Origin: Aquiflexum balticum DSM 16537
GTDB taxonomy: Bacteria; Bacteroidota; Bacteroidia; Cytophagales; Cyclobacteriaceae
Reading direction: 5' to 3'
Assembly: GCF_900176595.1 (NCBI RefSeq)
Contig: NZ_LT838813.1
Span: forward strand, 5,412,001-5,476,000
DNA: 64,000 bases
A model generated the notes under the pieces. The model searched no databases and was not told where the DNA came from. It saw only the letters and a list, made by a program, of their open reading frames with translations. The position numbers and the translations under genes were made by a program. How positions within the stretch are numbered: the first letter of the stretch is position 1; every line of letters begins with the position of its first letter. Shown one piece after another: positions 28,313-37,318 of the stretch.

Positions 28313-28567
28313 TCATATAACCATTCCAACCAGCAATACAACCAACAACCCCACTGTAACTGTAGCGATTTTCCAGAATAAATGTGCCTTTCGTAATTCC
28401 ATAAACTCAAAGGCTACCAAATAAAACTTAACACCCGCAATCCCCATAACCGTAACGGACAAAAGCCCGGATTCTCCCCAAAAGCTTGCTACTAATCCAG
28501 TTACCAAAGTCAATCCTATCAAAACCAAGAGTGTGAATAAATTTTCATCTTTCATATCAAAAAACAA
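28313..28567 (-). CDS. norF: NorF-like / cytochrome oxidase subunit IV-like membrane protein
   Basis: An 84-residue protein with three membrane helices, of the size and pattern of prokaryotic COX4-like proteins ('GLTLVTGLVASFWG', 'KFYLVAFEFMELRKAHLFWK'). In nor operons this position is held by norF, an accessory gene needed for full NO reductase activity. Its start overlaps the end of norE by 11 bp. Confidence 0.8.
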   Translation of the reverse strand: MFFDMKDENLFTLLVLIGLTLVTGLVASFWGESGLLSVTVMGIAGVKFYLVAFEFMELRKAHLFWKIATVTVGLLVVLLVGMVI

Positions 28568-29144
28568 GATAAAGTGATGGAAAAAGCAACAACCAAATCA
28601 AATCACACATATGCCAAAATGCAGCACCCGACTCTACATCTGAAACCACTGTAGCCTCATTTTTATTTTTTAAATTGAACCAAATGACCATTAATATCAC
28701 TAAACCGATTAAGACATGAGCTAAATGAAAACCTGACAGTAGCCAGTAAAAAGTAAAAAACATATTATCTGTCATCTCAATGTCTGATGAAAGCTTCTCA
28801 AGATATTCCCAGCTCTTGAGTACCACAAAAATCAAACCTCCGAACATGGTAAATGCCAAACTAAATTTGGAGGCAGACAATTCTCCCAACCTTAACTTTG
28901 AAACAGTATTCGCCATAAAATACCCACTAACCAAAAGAACAATTGTATTGAGCATGCCCAAAGGAGCATTAAGTAATAACCTGGATTTATGAAAAAGTTC
29001 TGGCTCCAACTTTCCGTAATACACCAAGCCTCCAATTCCCAAACCGAAAGTGACCAGTTCCAAAATGATGATGATCCAAAGCAGAACACCCCCGGGGGGA
29101 TAGAAAATATCCTGGTGATCGATTTTTAAAGTTTTTAGTTCCAT
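28557..29144 (-). CDS. norE: NorE-like, cytochrome c oxidase subunit III family
   Basis: A 195-residue subunit-III-like protein with about five helices. Signature stretches are 'FYWLLSGFHLAHVLIGL' and 'ESGAAFWHMCDLIWLLLFPSLYL'. In denitrifiers norE accompanies norCBQD and is thought to aid assembly or stability of NO reductase. It lies 6 bp downstream of norD and overlaps norF. It could instead be an oxidase subunit III, but no subunits I or II are nearby. Confidence 0.85.
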   Translation of the reverse strand: MELKTLKIDHQDIFYPPGGVLLWIIIILELVTFGLGIGGLVYYGKLEPELFHKSRLLLNAPLGMLNTIVLLVSGYFMANTVSKLRLGELSASKFSLAFTMFGGLIFVVLKSWEYLEKLSSDIEMTDNMFFTFYWLLSGFHLAHVLIGLVILMVIWFNLKNKNEATVVSDVESGAAFWHMCDLIWLLLFPSLYLVF

Positions 29145-29150
29145 TCCATT

Positions 29151-30917
29151 TTACTGGTTTTTAATTCTTTCATACAATTTGACCAAGGAGCTCAAAAGCT
29201 CAACAGGGTTGGTCAAAATCTGATAATGGTTTTGTCCAAACATCTGAGGTAAGTAATACTTGGCTTGTGCTTCTATGGCCAAAGCATAAGAATGGATCTG
29301 TTGTTCGTTCAATTCCCTCAGCGCCTGTTTGATATCCTGTATGCCATATTTTCCTTCATAGCGGTCATAATCATTGGGCTTGCCGTCTGATATCAGAATA
29401 ACCCACTTGTTTTTGGTCGGCCGCAAATCCAATCTGGCTCCGGCGTGTCTCAAGGCGGCACCGATACGAGTATAGCCCTGAGGTTCTACGGCCCCTACAC
29501 GCTTCTTACCTACCTCCCAATTTTCATCAAATTCCTTGAGTGTGAGATAGGTTGAATAATTTCTGGTTTTGGAATAAAAACTGTCAATGGAAAAATCAAT
29601 ATCAAACTCATTTAGAATTTCACCGAAAAGAATGGACACTTCTTTTTCAACATCAATCACCCGATTGTTGGCAGCATATCCATCACTGGACAGACTGACA
29701 TCCAAGAGGAGCAAAATGGACAGGTCCTTTTCTTTCTTACGCTTGGACAGATAAATATTTTCCGAAGGGGTTTTGCGGGCATGCACATCGGTATACAAAT
29801 CGGTCAGGGCATCAATATCAAATTCATCTCCATGATTCAGCCGCCGTTGTTGTTGCATCTTATTATTCACAGATGTCAGCATCTTCCGAAGCCCCGCCAA
29901 GGTACTTGCATTTTTGGATATGGTATTCCTATAATATTCCATGTCCGCTTTGACCTGGATTTTGGGGTAAACTTTACAAAAAGCTTCTTTATAACTGCAC
30001 TTTTTAAAATCCCATTCATCATAAAGTAAATGGAAGCCTCTTTCATCTCTTTCCGCACTTTCAGAGACTGTGGTATTTTCCACAAATTCTGCCTGATAGA
30101 CCGAGTGGGCCGGGTCATCCACCCTCACGGTAAATTTCATACTCAACTCTTCCAAGGCATCCTGATGGTCTTCCAATTCATCTTTACCATCAAAGTCCCT
30201 CCATACGCCATTGGATTCTTCGGCAGTTTCGACTTTTTCAAAATTGTGCAGTAATACATAATCTTCCTGCTGCTTTTTATCGATGGTGAGGTTTTTGACT
30301 TCCTCCACTGCTTTGGCCATCAATGTGGTCGTAGGATTTTCTTCTTTGCCTTTTTTGGTACGGTCGTCAAAATTTTGGAGCTGATCCTCTGCATCTGAAG
30401 CAGGGTCAGCAAACATCCATTTCCCGTAAAGTAGGCTGAAATCTGCTTGCTCTCCAACCTTAGTTTTGGATTCAAAATGATTTTTTAATTTTTCATGCAG
30501 TTGTCCGGCAATCCTGAAATCCAAGTTCAACTTTTCCAAAATAGCAGGAGCCGTCTGTTCCGCCATTTGCCTTGAAAGCATGATGTCATCTGTAGCTATG
30601 GTCCAATTGTATCCCAAATCCTGCTGTACGCTCAAGTACATGGTTCTAAAAAAATAGAAGTATAGGTTTTCTTCCCAAGTTGAAAACTCAGAATAAGAAA
30701 TAGGCAGGAAAAAATTATTGTTTTTGTATCCCCCTTCTCTTTCAGCGGGGTAAATATCTATGGCTTTACCGGTAATCGCTCTTGCCAAAAAAGTCAAGCG
30801 GGGACGTATCATTTCCAAGTCCACCTTATGGGACATACCCATTTCTGACTTTAGCCTGCTTTTTTTAAAATAGCGGACTAACTTGCCGTATACCCATTCA
30901 TCTAAATCCAGTCCCAT
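29151..30917 (-). CDS. norD: NorD, von Willebrand A-domain NO reductase activation protein
   Basis: A 588-residue soluble protein. The C-terminal vWA domain (about 398-588) has the MIDAS motif D406-V-S408-L-S410 and 'ILISDGKPNDYD'. The N-terminal part is charged and helical. NorD works with the AAA+ protein NorQ, probably to insert the non-heme iron into NorB. The large gap to norQ (284 bp) is unusual for this operon. Confidence 0.93.
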   Translation of the reverse strand: MGLDLDEWVYGKLVRYFKKSRLKSEMGMSHKVDLEMIRPRLTFLARAITGKAIDIYPAEREGGYKNNNFFLPISYSEFSTWEENLYFYFFRTMYLSVQQDLGYNWTIATDDIMLSRQMAEQTAPAILEKLNLDFRIAGQLHEKLKNHFESKTKVGEQADFSLLYGKWMFADPASDAEDQLQNFDDRTKKGKEENPTTTLMAKAVEEVKNLTIDKKQQEDYVLLHNFEKVETAEESNGVWRDFDGKDELEDHQDALEELSMKFTVRVDDPAHSVYQAEFVENTTVSESAERDERGFHLLYDEWDFKKCSYKEAFCKVYPKIQVKADMEYYRNTISKNASTLAGLRKMLTSVNNKMQQQRRLNHGDEFDIDALTDLYTDVHARKTPSENIYLSKRKKEKDLSILLLLDVSLSSDGYAANNRVIDVEKEVSILFGEILNEFDIDFSIDSFYSKTRNYSTYLTLKEFDENWEVGKKRVGAVEPQGYTRIGAALRHAGARLDLRPTKNKWVILISDGKPNDYDRYEGKYGIQDIKQALRELNEQQIHSYALAIEAQAKYYLPQMFGQNHYQILTNPVELLSSLVKLYERIKNQ

Positions 30918-31201
30918 TTATCTTATTATTTTATTTGTCTTGTCAATCCCATTCCTCCTGATGATTACACCACCTCCCTAACTGAAGTCCTTCTAAAATA
31001 TCAAAGAATACCCACCAATATCCCCCTCCTATATCAACTATTGGTAAACCTGATTTCAACCTTGACACTAATACCTCAATATCGCTTTCAGCCAATATCC
31101 TCTAATATCAATCAGTATCCACCAATATCTATTTCGGCAATGGCATATTTCTAAATATTTCGAGAAGCATATTTCCATTATATTTCTACCATTTTTCAAT
31201 A
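30918..31201 (-). repeat. norQ-norD gap with degenerate GATATT direct repeats
   Basis: On the minus strand GATATT occurs about six times at irregular 10-40 bp spacing, several times as GATATTGG. A matching patch lies at about 45930-45955. A 51-codon open stretch (31096 to 30943) ends '...NHQEEWD' but lacks an ATG. I see no established gene here. Confidence 0.5.
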
Positions 31202-31981
31202 TCATATCATCAAATCCACCAAATCCTTCATGGACTCAATGGTCTGTGCATCATCACTTAACGGCTCTACAATGCCCACATGGCAGGAAAGCCGCTTTGG
31301 AAGTCCTGAATGGATCAATTTGGCAGCATCTACCAATAGCCGGGTGGACACCGTTTCGGTCAAACCTAATTCTGTAAGATTTCGGATTTTACCTCCTATA
31401 CTGACAAGCTTCTTGGCTACCTCCTTATCAACTCCTGTTTCGTTGATCAGGATTTCTGTTTCGATCTTAGGTTCCGGGTAATCAAAACTCAATGCAACAA
31501 AACGCTGCCTCGTAGAAGGCTTCAGCTCTTTGAAGCCTCTTTGATAGCCTGGATTGAAGGAAGCAATCAACATAAAATTTTCATGGGCTTTGACCCTTTC
31601 ACCCAACTTATCAATAAACAATTCTCTTCTGTGATCTGTCATAGAATGGATCGCCACAATCACATCAGGACGGGCTTCCGCCACTTCGTCCAAGTACAAA
31701 ATGGCTCCCTCACGAACCGCAGTGGTCAAAGGACCATCGACCCAAACTGTTTCAGCACCTTTGATAATAAATCTGCCAATCAAGTCAGTCGAAGAGGTTT
31801 CTTCATGGCAGGAAATGGTGATCAACTTCTGCTCTATTTGGTGGGCCATATATTCTACAAACCTGGACTTACCGCTTCCTGTAGGTCCCTTCAGAAGTAA
31901 GGGCATACGGTTCCGGAAAACATGAATAAACACCTCCTTTTCCTGATGTGTCTGATGATAATATGGTACTTCGATGATCAT
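31202..31981 (-). CDS. norQ: NorQ, MoxR/CbbQ-type AAA+ ATPase
   Basis: From ATG 31981 the protein has 259 residues. It has Walker A GPTGSGKS at 32-39, Walker B 'AILYLDEV' with D98/E99, and the CbbQ-type 'ASFNPGYQRGFKELKPSTRQRF'. It remodels or loads NorB together with NorD. An upstream in-frame ATG at 32014 lies inside a hairpin arm and is less likely. It is downstream of norB by about 134 bp. Confidence 0.93.
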   Translation of the reverse strand: MIIEVPYYHQTHQEKEVFIHVFRNRMPLLLKGPTGSGKSRFVEYMAHQIEQKLITISCHEETSSTDLIGRFIIKGAETVWVDGPLTTAVREGAILYLDEVAEARPDVIVAIHSMTDHRRELFIDKLGERVKAHENFMLIASFNPGYQRGFKELKPSTRQRFVALSFDYPEPKIETEILINETGVDKEVAKKLVSIGGKIRNLTELGLTETVSTRLLVDAAKLIHSGLPKRLSCHVGIVEPLSDDAQTIESMKDLVDLMI

Positions 31982-32008
31982 GATATTTTCTATTTTTTTT
32001 GGTGAAAT

Positions 32009-32058
32009 AGCCAAGTTACCCTATAAGAGCAACCTGGCTGGGTTCAGGATAACCTGAA
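32009..32058 (-). promoter_or_regulatory. Two adjacent hairpins in the norB-norQ gap
   Basis: The first pairs AGCCAAGTT (32009-32017) with AACCTGGCT (32031-32039), with one G-T pair. The second pairs TTCAGG (32043-32048) with CCTGAA (32053-32058) across ATAA. Neither has a T-run, so mRNA processing or stabilisation is more likely than termination. They may set the ratio of NorCB to NorQD. Confidence 0.45.
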
Positions 32059-32115
32059 TAAAGAAACAAACCGTTTAATCGAAATTATTTTAACATTGAA
32101 AAAGGTCAAAAAACC

Positions 32116-33471
32116 CTAGCTGACCAATATCGCCTCTTCCTTTTTGGTCAAAGCCTCGTCAGACGGCCTTCCATACTTGATAAATTCATAGATATACAAC
32201 CCAATGCCAATAGAAAATAAGGTAGCATTGAGCAACATCACCACAAAGTGGATTTTCACCTCTTCTTGAGCTACCATAAAATCCATGTTCAACCTTCTTT
32301 CAAGATAAACCTGTACAACACCTGCAACCCCAAGCGCTACCACCATCCCAAGCATACCGATATTTGATAGCCAGAAGGCAAGATGCCCATTGGTTTTGTC
32401 ATGACGTTTCCTGCCTGTTAGATTTGGCATAGCATAACTGATTATCGCCAATACGATCATCACATAAGCACCCCAAAATGCATAGTGCCCATGCATAGCT
32501 GTCACCAATGTTCCGTGTGTGTAGAGATTGGTTTGGGGAAGCGTATGTGCAAAACCCAACAATCCCGCCCCGATAAACGAAACTATAGCCGCTCCGATGG
32601 TCCAGAAAAGGGCAATTTTATTAGGATGGTTTTTCTCACCTTTCCGGTACATATACACTGCAAACAAGGCCATGGCAAGAAAAGCAAGCGGCTCTAAGGC
32701 AGAGAACACTCCCCCTACAACCAACCAGATTTTATTCACCCCTATATAGTAGTAGTGATGACCGGTGCCAAGGACCCCTGACAGGAATGTCAAACCTACA
32801 ATCACATATAGCCATTTTTCGATGACTTCCCTATCTACTCCTGTCAGCTTGATCAACAGGAATGCCAATATACCGCCCATGATCAATTCCCAAACACCCT
32901 CTACCCAAAGATGGACCACCCACCAACGGAAAAAAGAGTCCGTCACCTGGGAATCAAACCATATCATACCCGGCAAGTACAAAAGAGCTGCAAATACCAG
33001 CCCCATGGTCATGACCAATGCAGTAGTGGTCTGTCTTTTCCCTTTAAATAAAGTGGCTAATATTATTCCCAAAAAGAGCAATACATTGACTACTACCAAA
33101 TAATCCAGTTCCCGGGGTATTTCCAGGAATTTTCTACCCTCCCAAATATTGAAATGGTAACCGGTTATGGCAACCACACCGACTACTGCCAGAGAAATCA
33201 ACTGCACATAAGCCAGCTTAACACTAACCAGTTCGCGTTGCGCTTCCTCCGGAATGATATAATAAGCTGCGCCCATAAATCCGGTGAGCAACCAGACTAC
33301 CAGCAAATTGGTGTGCACCGCACGAGCAGTATTAAAAGGTATCCAATCATGGAAACCATCCATCCCAATTCTTGCAAAACCCATGATAAAACCATAAATG
33401 ATCTGCAATGAGAATAGCAGCATACATAAGGCAAAAAACCAGTAAGCTACCTGTTGTGATTTATATTTCAT
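32116..33471 (-). CDS. norB: Cytochrome-c-type NO reductase catalytic subunit NorB
   Basis: A 451-residue integral membrane protein of about 12 helices. Heme ligands are H53, H327 and H329. FeB ligands are H187, H238 and H239 with E191, and the conserved E260 is in 'SALEPL'. The spacing (H187 to H238 of 51, then 22 to E260) matches the Nod-like protein exactly, which makes the latter's substitutions easy to see. It reduces two NO to N2O using electrons from NorC. It starts 4 bp after norC. Confidence 0.95.
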   Translation of the reverse strand: MKYKSQQVAYWFFALCMLLFSLQIIYGFIMGFARIGMDGFHDWIPFNTARAVHTNLLVVWLLTGFMGAAYYIIPEEAQRELVSVKLAYVQLISLAVVGVVAITGYHFNIWEGRKFLEIPRELDYLVVVNVLLFLGIILATLFKGKRQTTTALVMTMGLVFAALLYLPGMIWFDSQVTDSFFRWWVVHLWVEGVWELIMGGILAFLLIKLTGVDREVIEKWLYVIVGLTFLSGVLGTGHHYYYIGVNKIWLVVGGVFSALEPLAFLAMALFAVYMYRKGEKNHPNKIALFWTIGAAIVSFIGAGLLGFAHTLPQTNLYTHGTLVTAMHGHYAFWGAYVMIVLAIISYAMPNLTGRKRHDKTNGHLAFWLSNIGMLGMVVALGVAGVVQVYLERRLNMDFMVAQEEVKIHFVVMLLNATLFSIGIGLYIYEFIKYGRPSDEALTKKEEAILVS

Positions 33472-33475
33472 AAGG

Positions 33476-33916
33476 CTAGTCTTTTATTTTGTCTTTAGCT
33501 AGAGGAGAAACAATACGGTCAAAACCATTAAGATCGATTCCCCCAATCCATTTGAAGTATTCGACCATAGCTTCTGCATCTTCATCGCTCATGTTGTAAG
33601 CGACCATTTTCCGTCCATTGGGTGCCCATGGTATCGGAGATTGAAGGATAGCCTTTACCATTGGGGCTCCCTTTCTATCGATGACTTTGGTAAGCTCTGG
33701 TGCATAGTAGCCACCTTCACCTAATATGGAGTGGCAGCCCATGCAATTATTGGTTTCCCAAAGGTGCTTACCCTTTATTACCTGTTCGGTAATGTTGAGA
33801 TGATTGGACTGATCGTTACTTGGGGCCATAGAATAAATGGTCAACCCAATAAATATCAGGAAAGTGACCGCTGTTCCGCCAAGAAAGAAAGTCCTCGCTT
33901 GTGATTTTGATAGCAT
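33476..33916 (-). CDS. norC: NO reductase cytochrome c subunit NorC
   Basis: A 146-residue protein with a single N-terminal membrane anchor (about 10-29) and one heme c site C58-M-G-C61-H62. A likely Met ligand is in 'GRKMVAYNMSDED'. It passes electrons to NorB. It is the first gene of the leftward norCBQDEF operon and is divergent from the Crp/Fnr gene across 212 bp. Confidence 0.95.
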   Translation of the reverse strand: MLSKSQARTFFLGGTAVTFLIFIGLTIYSMAPSNDQSNHLNITEQVIKGKHLWETNNCMGCHSILGEGGYYAPELTKVIDRKGAPMVKAILQSPIPWAPNGRKMVAYNMSDEDAEAMVEYFKWIGGIDLNGFDRIVSPLAKDKIKD

Positions 33917-33948
33917 ATTTGACCGGTTAAATGATAAATTAATATTAA

Positions 33949-33964
33949 AAGACCTTTTTATCTT
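33949..33964 (-). promoter_or_regulatory. Putative Rrf2-type operator upstream of norC
   Basis: AAGA-CCTTTTTA-TCTT lies 33 bp upstream of the norC start and matches the nod site at 13 of 16 positions. Confidence 0.5.
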
Positions 33965-34128
33965 TTTTTTACTAATATAAGACTGCTTTTGAAAATAAAA
34001 ACACCTTGGAAAAAAAATTTAAACAGATTTTACAAAAGACTGATTAAAATCAGGATTTTTGACTTCATATTTTCCGAAACCTTAGAATTTGTACTTTTGC
34101 TGAACATTTTGAACAAAAACTTAAATCT

Positions 34129-34824
34129 ATGCATTCATGGTTTAATAATCCAGCCTGTCTAATCAATTATTGCAGTCCAGAATGGGTTGAAATCATACAA
34201 CAACGGTCAATTACACATTTGTATCCAAAAGGACAATATGTATTTATGGAAGGAAGTCTTGTCATGGGTGCATATTTTATTTTGAAAGGAAAAGTAAAAG
34301 TGATCAGTTCTGACCAAACTGGAAAAGAACAGACTGTAAGGTTGGCCAATGAAGAACATATGCTTGGCCATACCGCAATTGGTCTGGAAAAATACAGTGT
34401 CGGTGCTATCACCTTGGAAGATTCCATCATTTGCTTTATTGAAAACAACATACTTTATGAAGCTTTTATGGCCAATCCAAAATTCACTTTTGAAGTAATG
34501 CTTTTTTATTCAAGAGAGTTGCGGAAAAGCGAATTACGTACAAAGTGCCTTGCTTTAATGAATAATGAGGAAAAGGTGATTCTGGGTCTCTTGTACATTG
34601 CTGATACTTATAATCAAGAAAAAACCAAAAACCAAGTTGAAATAATTCTCAGCAGACAGGAAATTGCCCAAATCATCGGGACAAATGCCGATCAGGTAAG
34701 CCGGGTTTTGTCAAGCCTTAAGAAAGATTACTTAATAGAAACCAGAGAAAGGACTATTGTCATTAAAAATATAAATCATCTGAGGTCAATGTTAAACAAA
34801 TACCCTTTTGCGACGGGGTGCTGA
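34129..34824 (+). CDS. Crp/Fnr-family transcriptional regulator
   Basis: A 231-residue protein with an N-terminal cNMP-type beta-roll (about 25-130, 'MEGSLVMGAYFILKGKVKV') and a C-terminal winged HTH (about 165-215, 'LSRQEIAQIIGTNADQVSRVLSSLKKD'). N-terminal Cys residues at 9 and 15 are too few for an FNR-type 4Fe-4S cluster by themselves. NO-sensing by heme, as in DNR/NnrR, is plausible. It is divergent from norC and just upstream of nirK, whose promoter has an FNR-spaced palindrome. Upstream, TACTTTTG (34092-34099) fits the Bacteroidota -7 element. Confidence 0.92.
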   Translation: MHSWFNNPACLINYCSPEWVEIIQQRSITHLYPKGQYVFMEGSLVMGAYFILKGKVKVISSDQTGKEQTVRLANEEHMLGHTAIGLEKYSVGAITLEDSIICFIENNILYEAFMANPKFTFEVMLFYSRELRKSELRTKCLALMNNEEKVILGLLYIADTYNQEKTKNQVEIILSRQEIAQIIGTNADQVSRVLSSLKKDYLIETRERTIVIKNINHLRSMLNKYPFATGC

Positions 34825-34876
34825 TCAGATCCCTGCGAAAACGCAGAAATATTCATGCAATAATATTTTTTTTTGA

Positions 34877-34890
34877 TTGACAGTTGTCAT
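34877..34890 (+). promoter_or_regulatory. FNR/DNR-type box upstream of nirK
   Basis: TTGAC-AGTT-GTCAT has the 5-4-5 spacing of FNR-family sites, with an internal perfect TGACA/TGTCA inverted repeat. It lies 62 bp upstream of the nirK start and 52 bp beyond the Crp/Fnr gene. A sister site occurs before narK (44455-44468). Confidence 0.65.
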
Positions 34891-34952
34891 GATGCACTAT
34901 TCTATTTTTATCGTCCTTTGTAGAGCTTAAAAAAAATCCATTTAAACATCAA

Positions 34953-36440
34953 ATGAGAAGTACTATGAAAACCGGAAAATTAAATTTATTTAAAAGATAT
35001 TTTTATCTTTTTATCTTTTTATATGGATTGATCGCAACAAGTTGCACACAAAGTCAATCCCGAAATGCGGGCAACATAAAGTATGTAAAAGACCATAGCA
35101 AAACCAAAGTCTTCGGGAATATGGTAGCAGAGTTAACCTCCCCCCCTCACGTCCCACCTCCGGTTGGAAACAGACCTGCCATGAAGTTATTCATGGAAAT
35201 GGAAATCATAGAAGAAGAAATGGAAATGGCTGATGGCGTTTCTTATGTATTTTGGACTTTTGGTGGAACAGTACCAGGTTCATTTATCCGTGCAAGAGTT
35301 GGTGACGAAGTGGAGTTCAAAATCAAAAACCACCCGGACAACAAACTTCCACACAATATAGATCTCCACGCAGTTACAGGACAGGGCGGTGGTGCTGAGG
35401 CTTCGTTTGTAGCTCCCGGCCACGAAAAAACCTTTTCTTTCAAATTGATAAATCCCGGTCTCTTTGTTTACCACTGTGCCACAGCACCTGTGGGGATGCA
35501 CATTGCCAATGGGATGTATGGGTTGATATTGGTAGAAACTGAAGGCGGTCTTCCTCCTGTAGACAAGGAATTCTATGTCATGCAGGGTGATTTCTACACA
35601 GAAGGTAGATTTGGAGAACCCGGTTTACAGCCTTTTGATATGGAAAAAGCTTACGATGAGAGACCCGATTATGTAGTATTCAATGGAAGTACCACTGCAC
35701 TTAGCGGCGAAAATGCACTTCAGGCTAAAGCGGGAGAAACCATCCGTCTTTTCTTTGGAAATGGCGGTCCCAACCTGGCTTCATCCTTCCATGTGATTGG
35801 AGAAATTTTTGATAGGGTATATGTAGAGGGGGGAGACCAAGTCAATTATAATGTAGGAACTACCTTGATTCCGGCAGGTGGGGCGGCAATTCTTGAATTC
35901 AAAGCCGAAGTCCCTTCCAACTTGGTATTGGTGGATCACTCGATATTCAGGGCATTCAATAAAGGCGCACTAGGTATCATCAGTGTCACCGGTGATGAAA
36001 ACGAGAAAATATTTGCCGGAGAAATTATGGAAGGTATCTATTTACCTGAAGGCAGTACTATCCAGAAAATGCCTATTGATGGCACTACGGTAACTCCACC
36101 TGTCACCATGACCAAAAGTGAATTGATAGATGCCGGAAAGAAAATTTACATGCAGGCCTGCTTTGCCTGTCATCAGGCTAACGGTGAAGGATTAGCCAAC
36201 GCATTCCCGCCTTTGGCCAAAGCTGATTACCTGAATGCTGATGAAAACAGAGCTATCGATGTACTGTTGCACGGACTTTCCGGAGAGGTAACGGTAAACG
36301 GGAAAAAATACAACAGTATCATGCCATCTCAACAACTCAAAGATGAAGAAGTTGCAGCAGTTTTGACTTATGTCTATAACAGTTGGGGCAATAATGGTTC
36401 CGAAATCACCCCTGAAATGGTAAGCAAACGAAGGAAATAA
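34953..36440 (+). CDS. nirK: Copper nitrite reductase with C-terminal cytochrome c domain
   Basis: A 495-residue lipoprotein (lipobox Cys31). It has two cupredoxin domains (about 60-345) and a C-terminal cytochrome c (about 385-480, heme C403-F-A-C406-H407). Type-1 copper ligands are H134, C175, H183 and M188; type-2 ligands are H139, H174 and H329; D137 and H280 are the catalytic pair. It reduces nitrite to NO in the periplasm, and the fused heme should act as its electron entry. The next gene starts 1 bp inside its stop, so nirK-nirV are coupled. Confidence 0.96.
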   Translation: MRSTMKTGKLNLFKRYFYLFIFLYGLIATSCTQSQSRNAGNIKYVKDHSKTKVFGNMVAELTSPPHVPPPVGNRPAMKLFMEMEIIEEEMEMADGVSYVFWTFGGTVPGSFIRARVGDEVEFKIKNHPDNKLPHNIDLHAVTGQGGGAEASFVAPGHEKTFSFKLINPGLFVYHCATAPVGMHIANGMYGLILVETEGGLPPVDKEFYVMQGDFYTEGRFGEPGLQPFDMEKAYDERPDYVVFNGSTTALSGENALQAKAGETIRLFFGNGGPNLASSFHVIGEIFDRVYVEGGDQVNYNVGTTLIPAGGAAILEFKAEVPSNLVLVDHSIFRAFNKGALGIISVTGDENEKIFAGEIMEGIYLPEGSTIQKMPIDGTTVTPPVTMTKSELIDAGKKIYMQACFACHQANGEGLANAFPPLAKADYLNADENRAIDVLLHGLSGEVTVNGKKYNSIMPSQQLKDEEVAAVLTYVYNSWGNNGSEITPEMVSKRRK

Positions 36441-37228
36441 TGAAAAAATTCATAGTGGCAGTAGCAGGTTTCTTTATTATTAACCATGCATACTCCCAAG
36501 AAAGTAATATGGCTCTGATAAAAGGGGGGAATTACACCCCCCTATACGAAGTAGGTGAACAAGCCTATGCCGAGGTGCTGAATTTTTACCTGGATATCAA
36601 CCCTGTTTCTTATGCAGATTTCCAAAGATTTGTACAGAAACATCCTGAATGGCAAAAATCAAAGGCTAAAAAAATATTTGCAGATTCAAGATACTTGAGC
36701 AATTGGGAAAATGACCTTTCTGCCCCTTCCGCAATGTTGGATAAACCTATAACCATGATTTCATGGTTTGCCGCAAAAGCTTACTGTGAATGCCAAGGAA
36801 AGAGACTCCCCACTGTTGACGAATGGGAATTTGCCGCTATGGCCTCTTCATCAAAGAAAGATGCCCGGGAAGACAGTCTTTATAATGTTTCGATTTTAAG
36901 AAGCTATGAACAGCCCAAAACCTACCTGAAAACAATAGGCCAATCTCCTGCCAATTATTGGGGGATCAAAGACCTTCACGGCATGGTTTGGGAATGGACC
37001 CAGGATTTCAATTCTATCATTCTCACAGGTGAATCAAGGAACAACGGCAATACCGATGCGGGGCTTTTCTGTGCAGCAGGTGCCATTGGAGCCAAGGACA
37101 TGATGAACTATGCTGCATTTATGCGTTATGCCATGCGCTCCAGCCTCAAAGCAAGTTTCTCTATCACAACGCTGGGCTTCAGATGTGCAAAAGATGCCCA
37201 ACCTCAGAATCAAATGACTCTAAAATAA
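36440..37228 (+). CDS. nirV: NirV-like SUMF1-family protein
   Basis: A 262-residue exported protein (signal 1-19) with the FGE/SUMF1 fold: 'KGGNYTPLYEVGEQAYAEVLNFYLDINPVSYADFQRFV', 'GKRLPTVDEWEFAAMA', 'DLHGMVWEWTQDFN' and 'TLGFRCAK'. In many nirK operons the downstream gene nirV encodes such a protein; its role in nitrite reductase maturation is not proven. The ATG overlaps the nirK stop by one base. Confidence 0.88.
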   Translation: MKKFIVAVAGFFIINHAYSQESNMALIKGGNYTPLYEVGEQAYAEVLNFYLDINPVSYADFQRFVQKHPEWQKSKAKKIFADSRYLSNWENDLSAPSAMLDKPITMISWFAAKAYCECQGKRLPTVDEWEFAAMASSSKKDAREDSLYNVSILRSYEQPKTYLKTIGQSPANYWGIKDLHGMVWEWTQDFNSIILTGESRNNGNTDAGLFCAAGAIGAKDMMNYAAFMRYAMRSSLKASFSITTLGFRCAKDAQPQNQMTLK

Positions 37229-37229
37229 T

Positions 37230-37291
37230 CATATGAAATGCCCACGAGAATATTTTCTCACAAAGAAATGATTATTTGGGGCATTCCATAT
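37230..37291 (+). promoter_or_regulatory. Branched inverted repeat between nirV and sco
   Basis: The outer stem pairs 37230-37243 with 37278-37291 (13 of 14 pairs; CATATGAAATGCCC). An inner stem pairs GAGAA (37246-37250) with TTCTC (37255-37259). There is no T-run, so it is more likely an mRNA-stability or attenuation element than a simple terminator. The sco start is 29 bp beyond. Confidence 0.5.
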
Positions 37292-37318
37292 GGCCTTAAA
37301 AAATAAAATTATAAACAA

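Noticed and set aside
33918-33931. TTTGACC/GGTTAAA near-palindrome as an FNR site for norC
   Set aside because: It lies within two bases of the start codon and does not have the 5-4-5 half-site structure of the nirK and narK sites.
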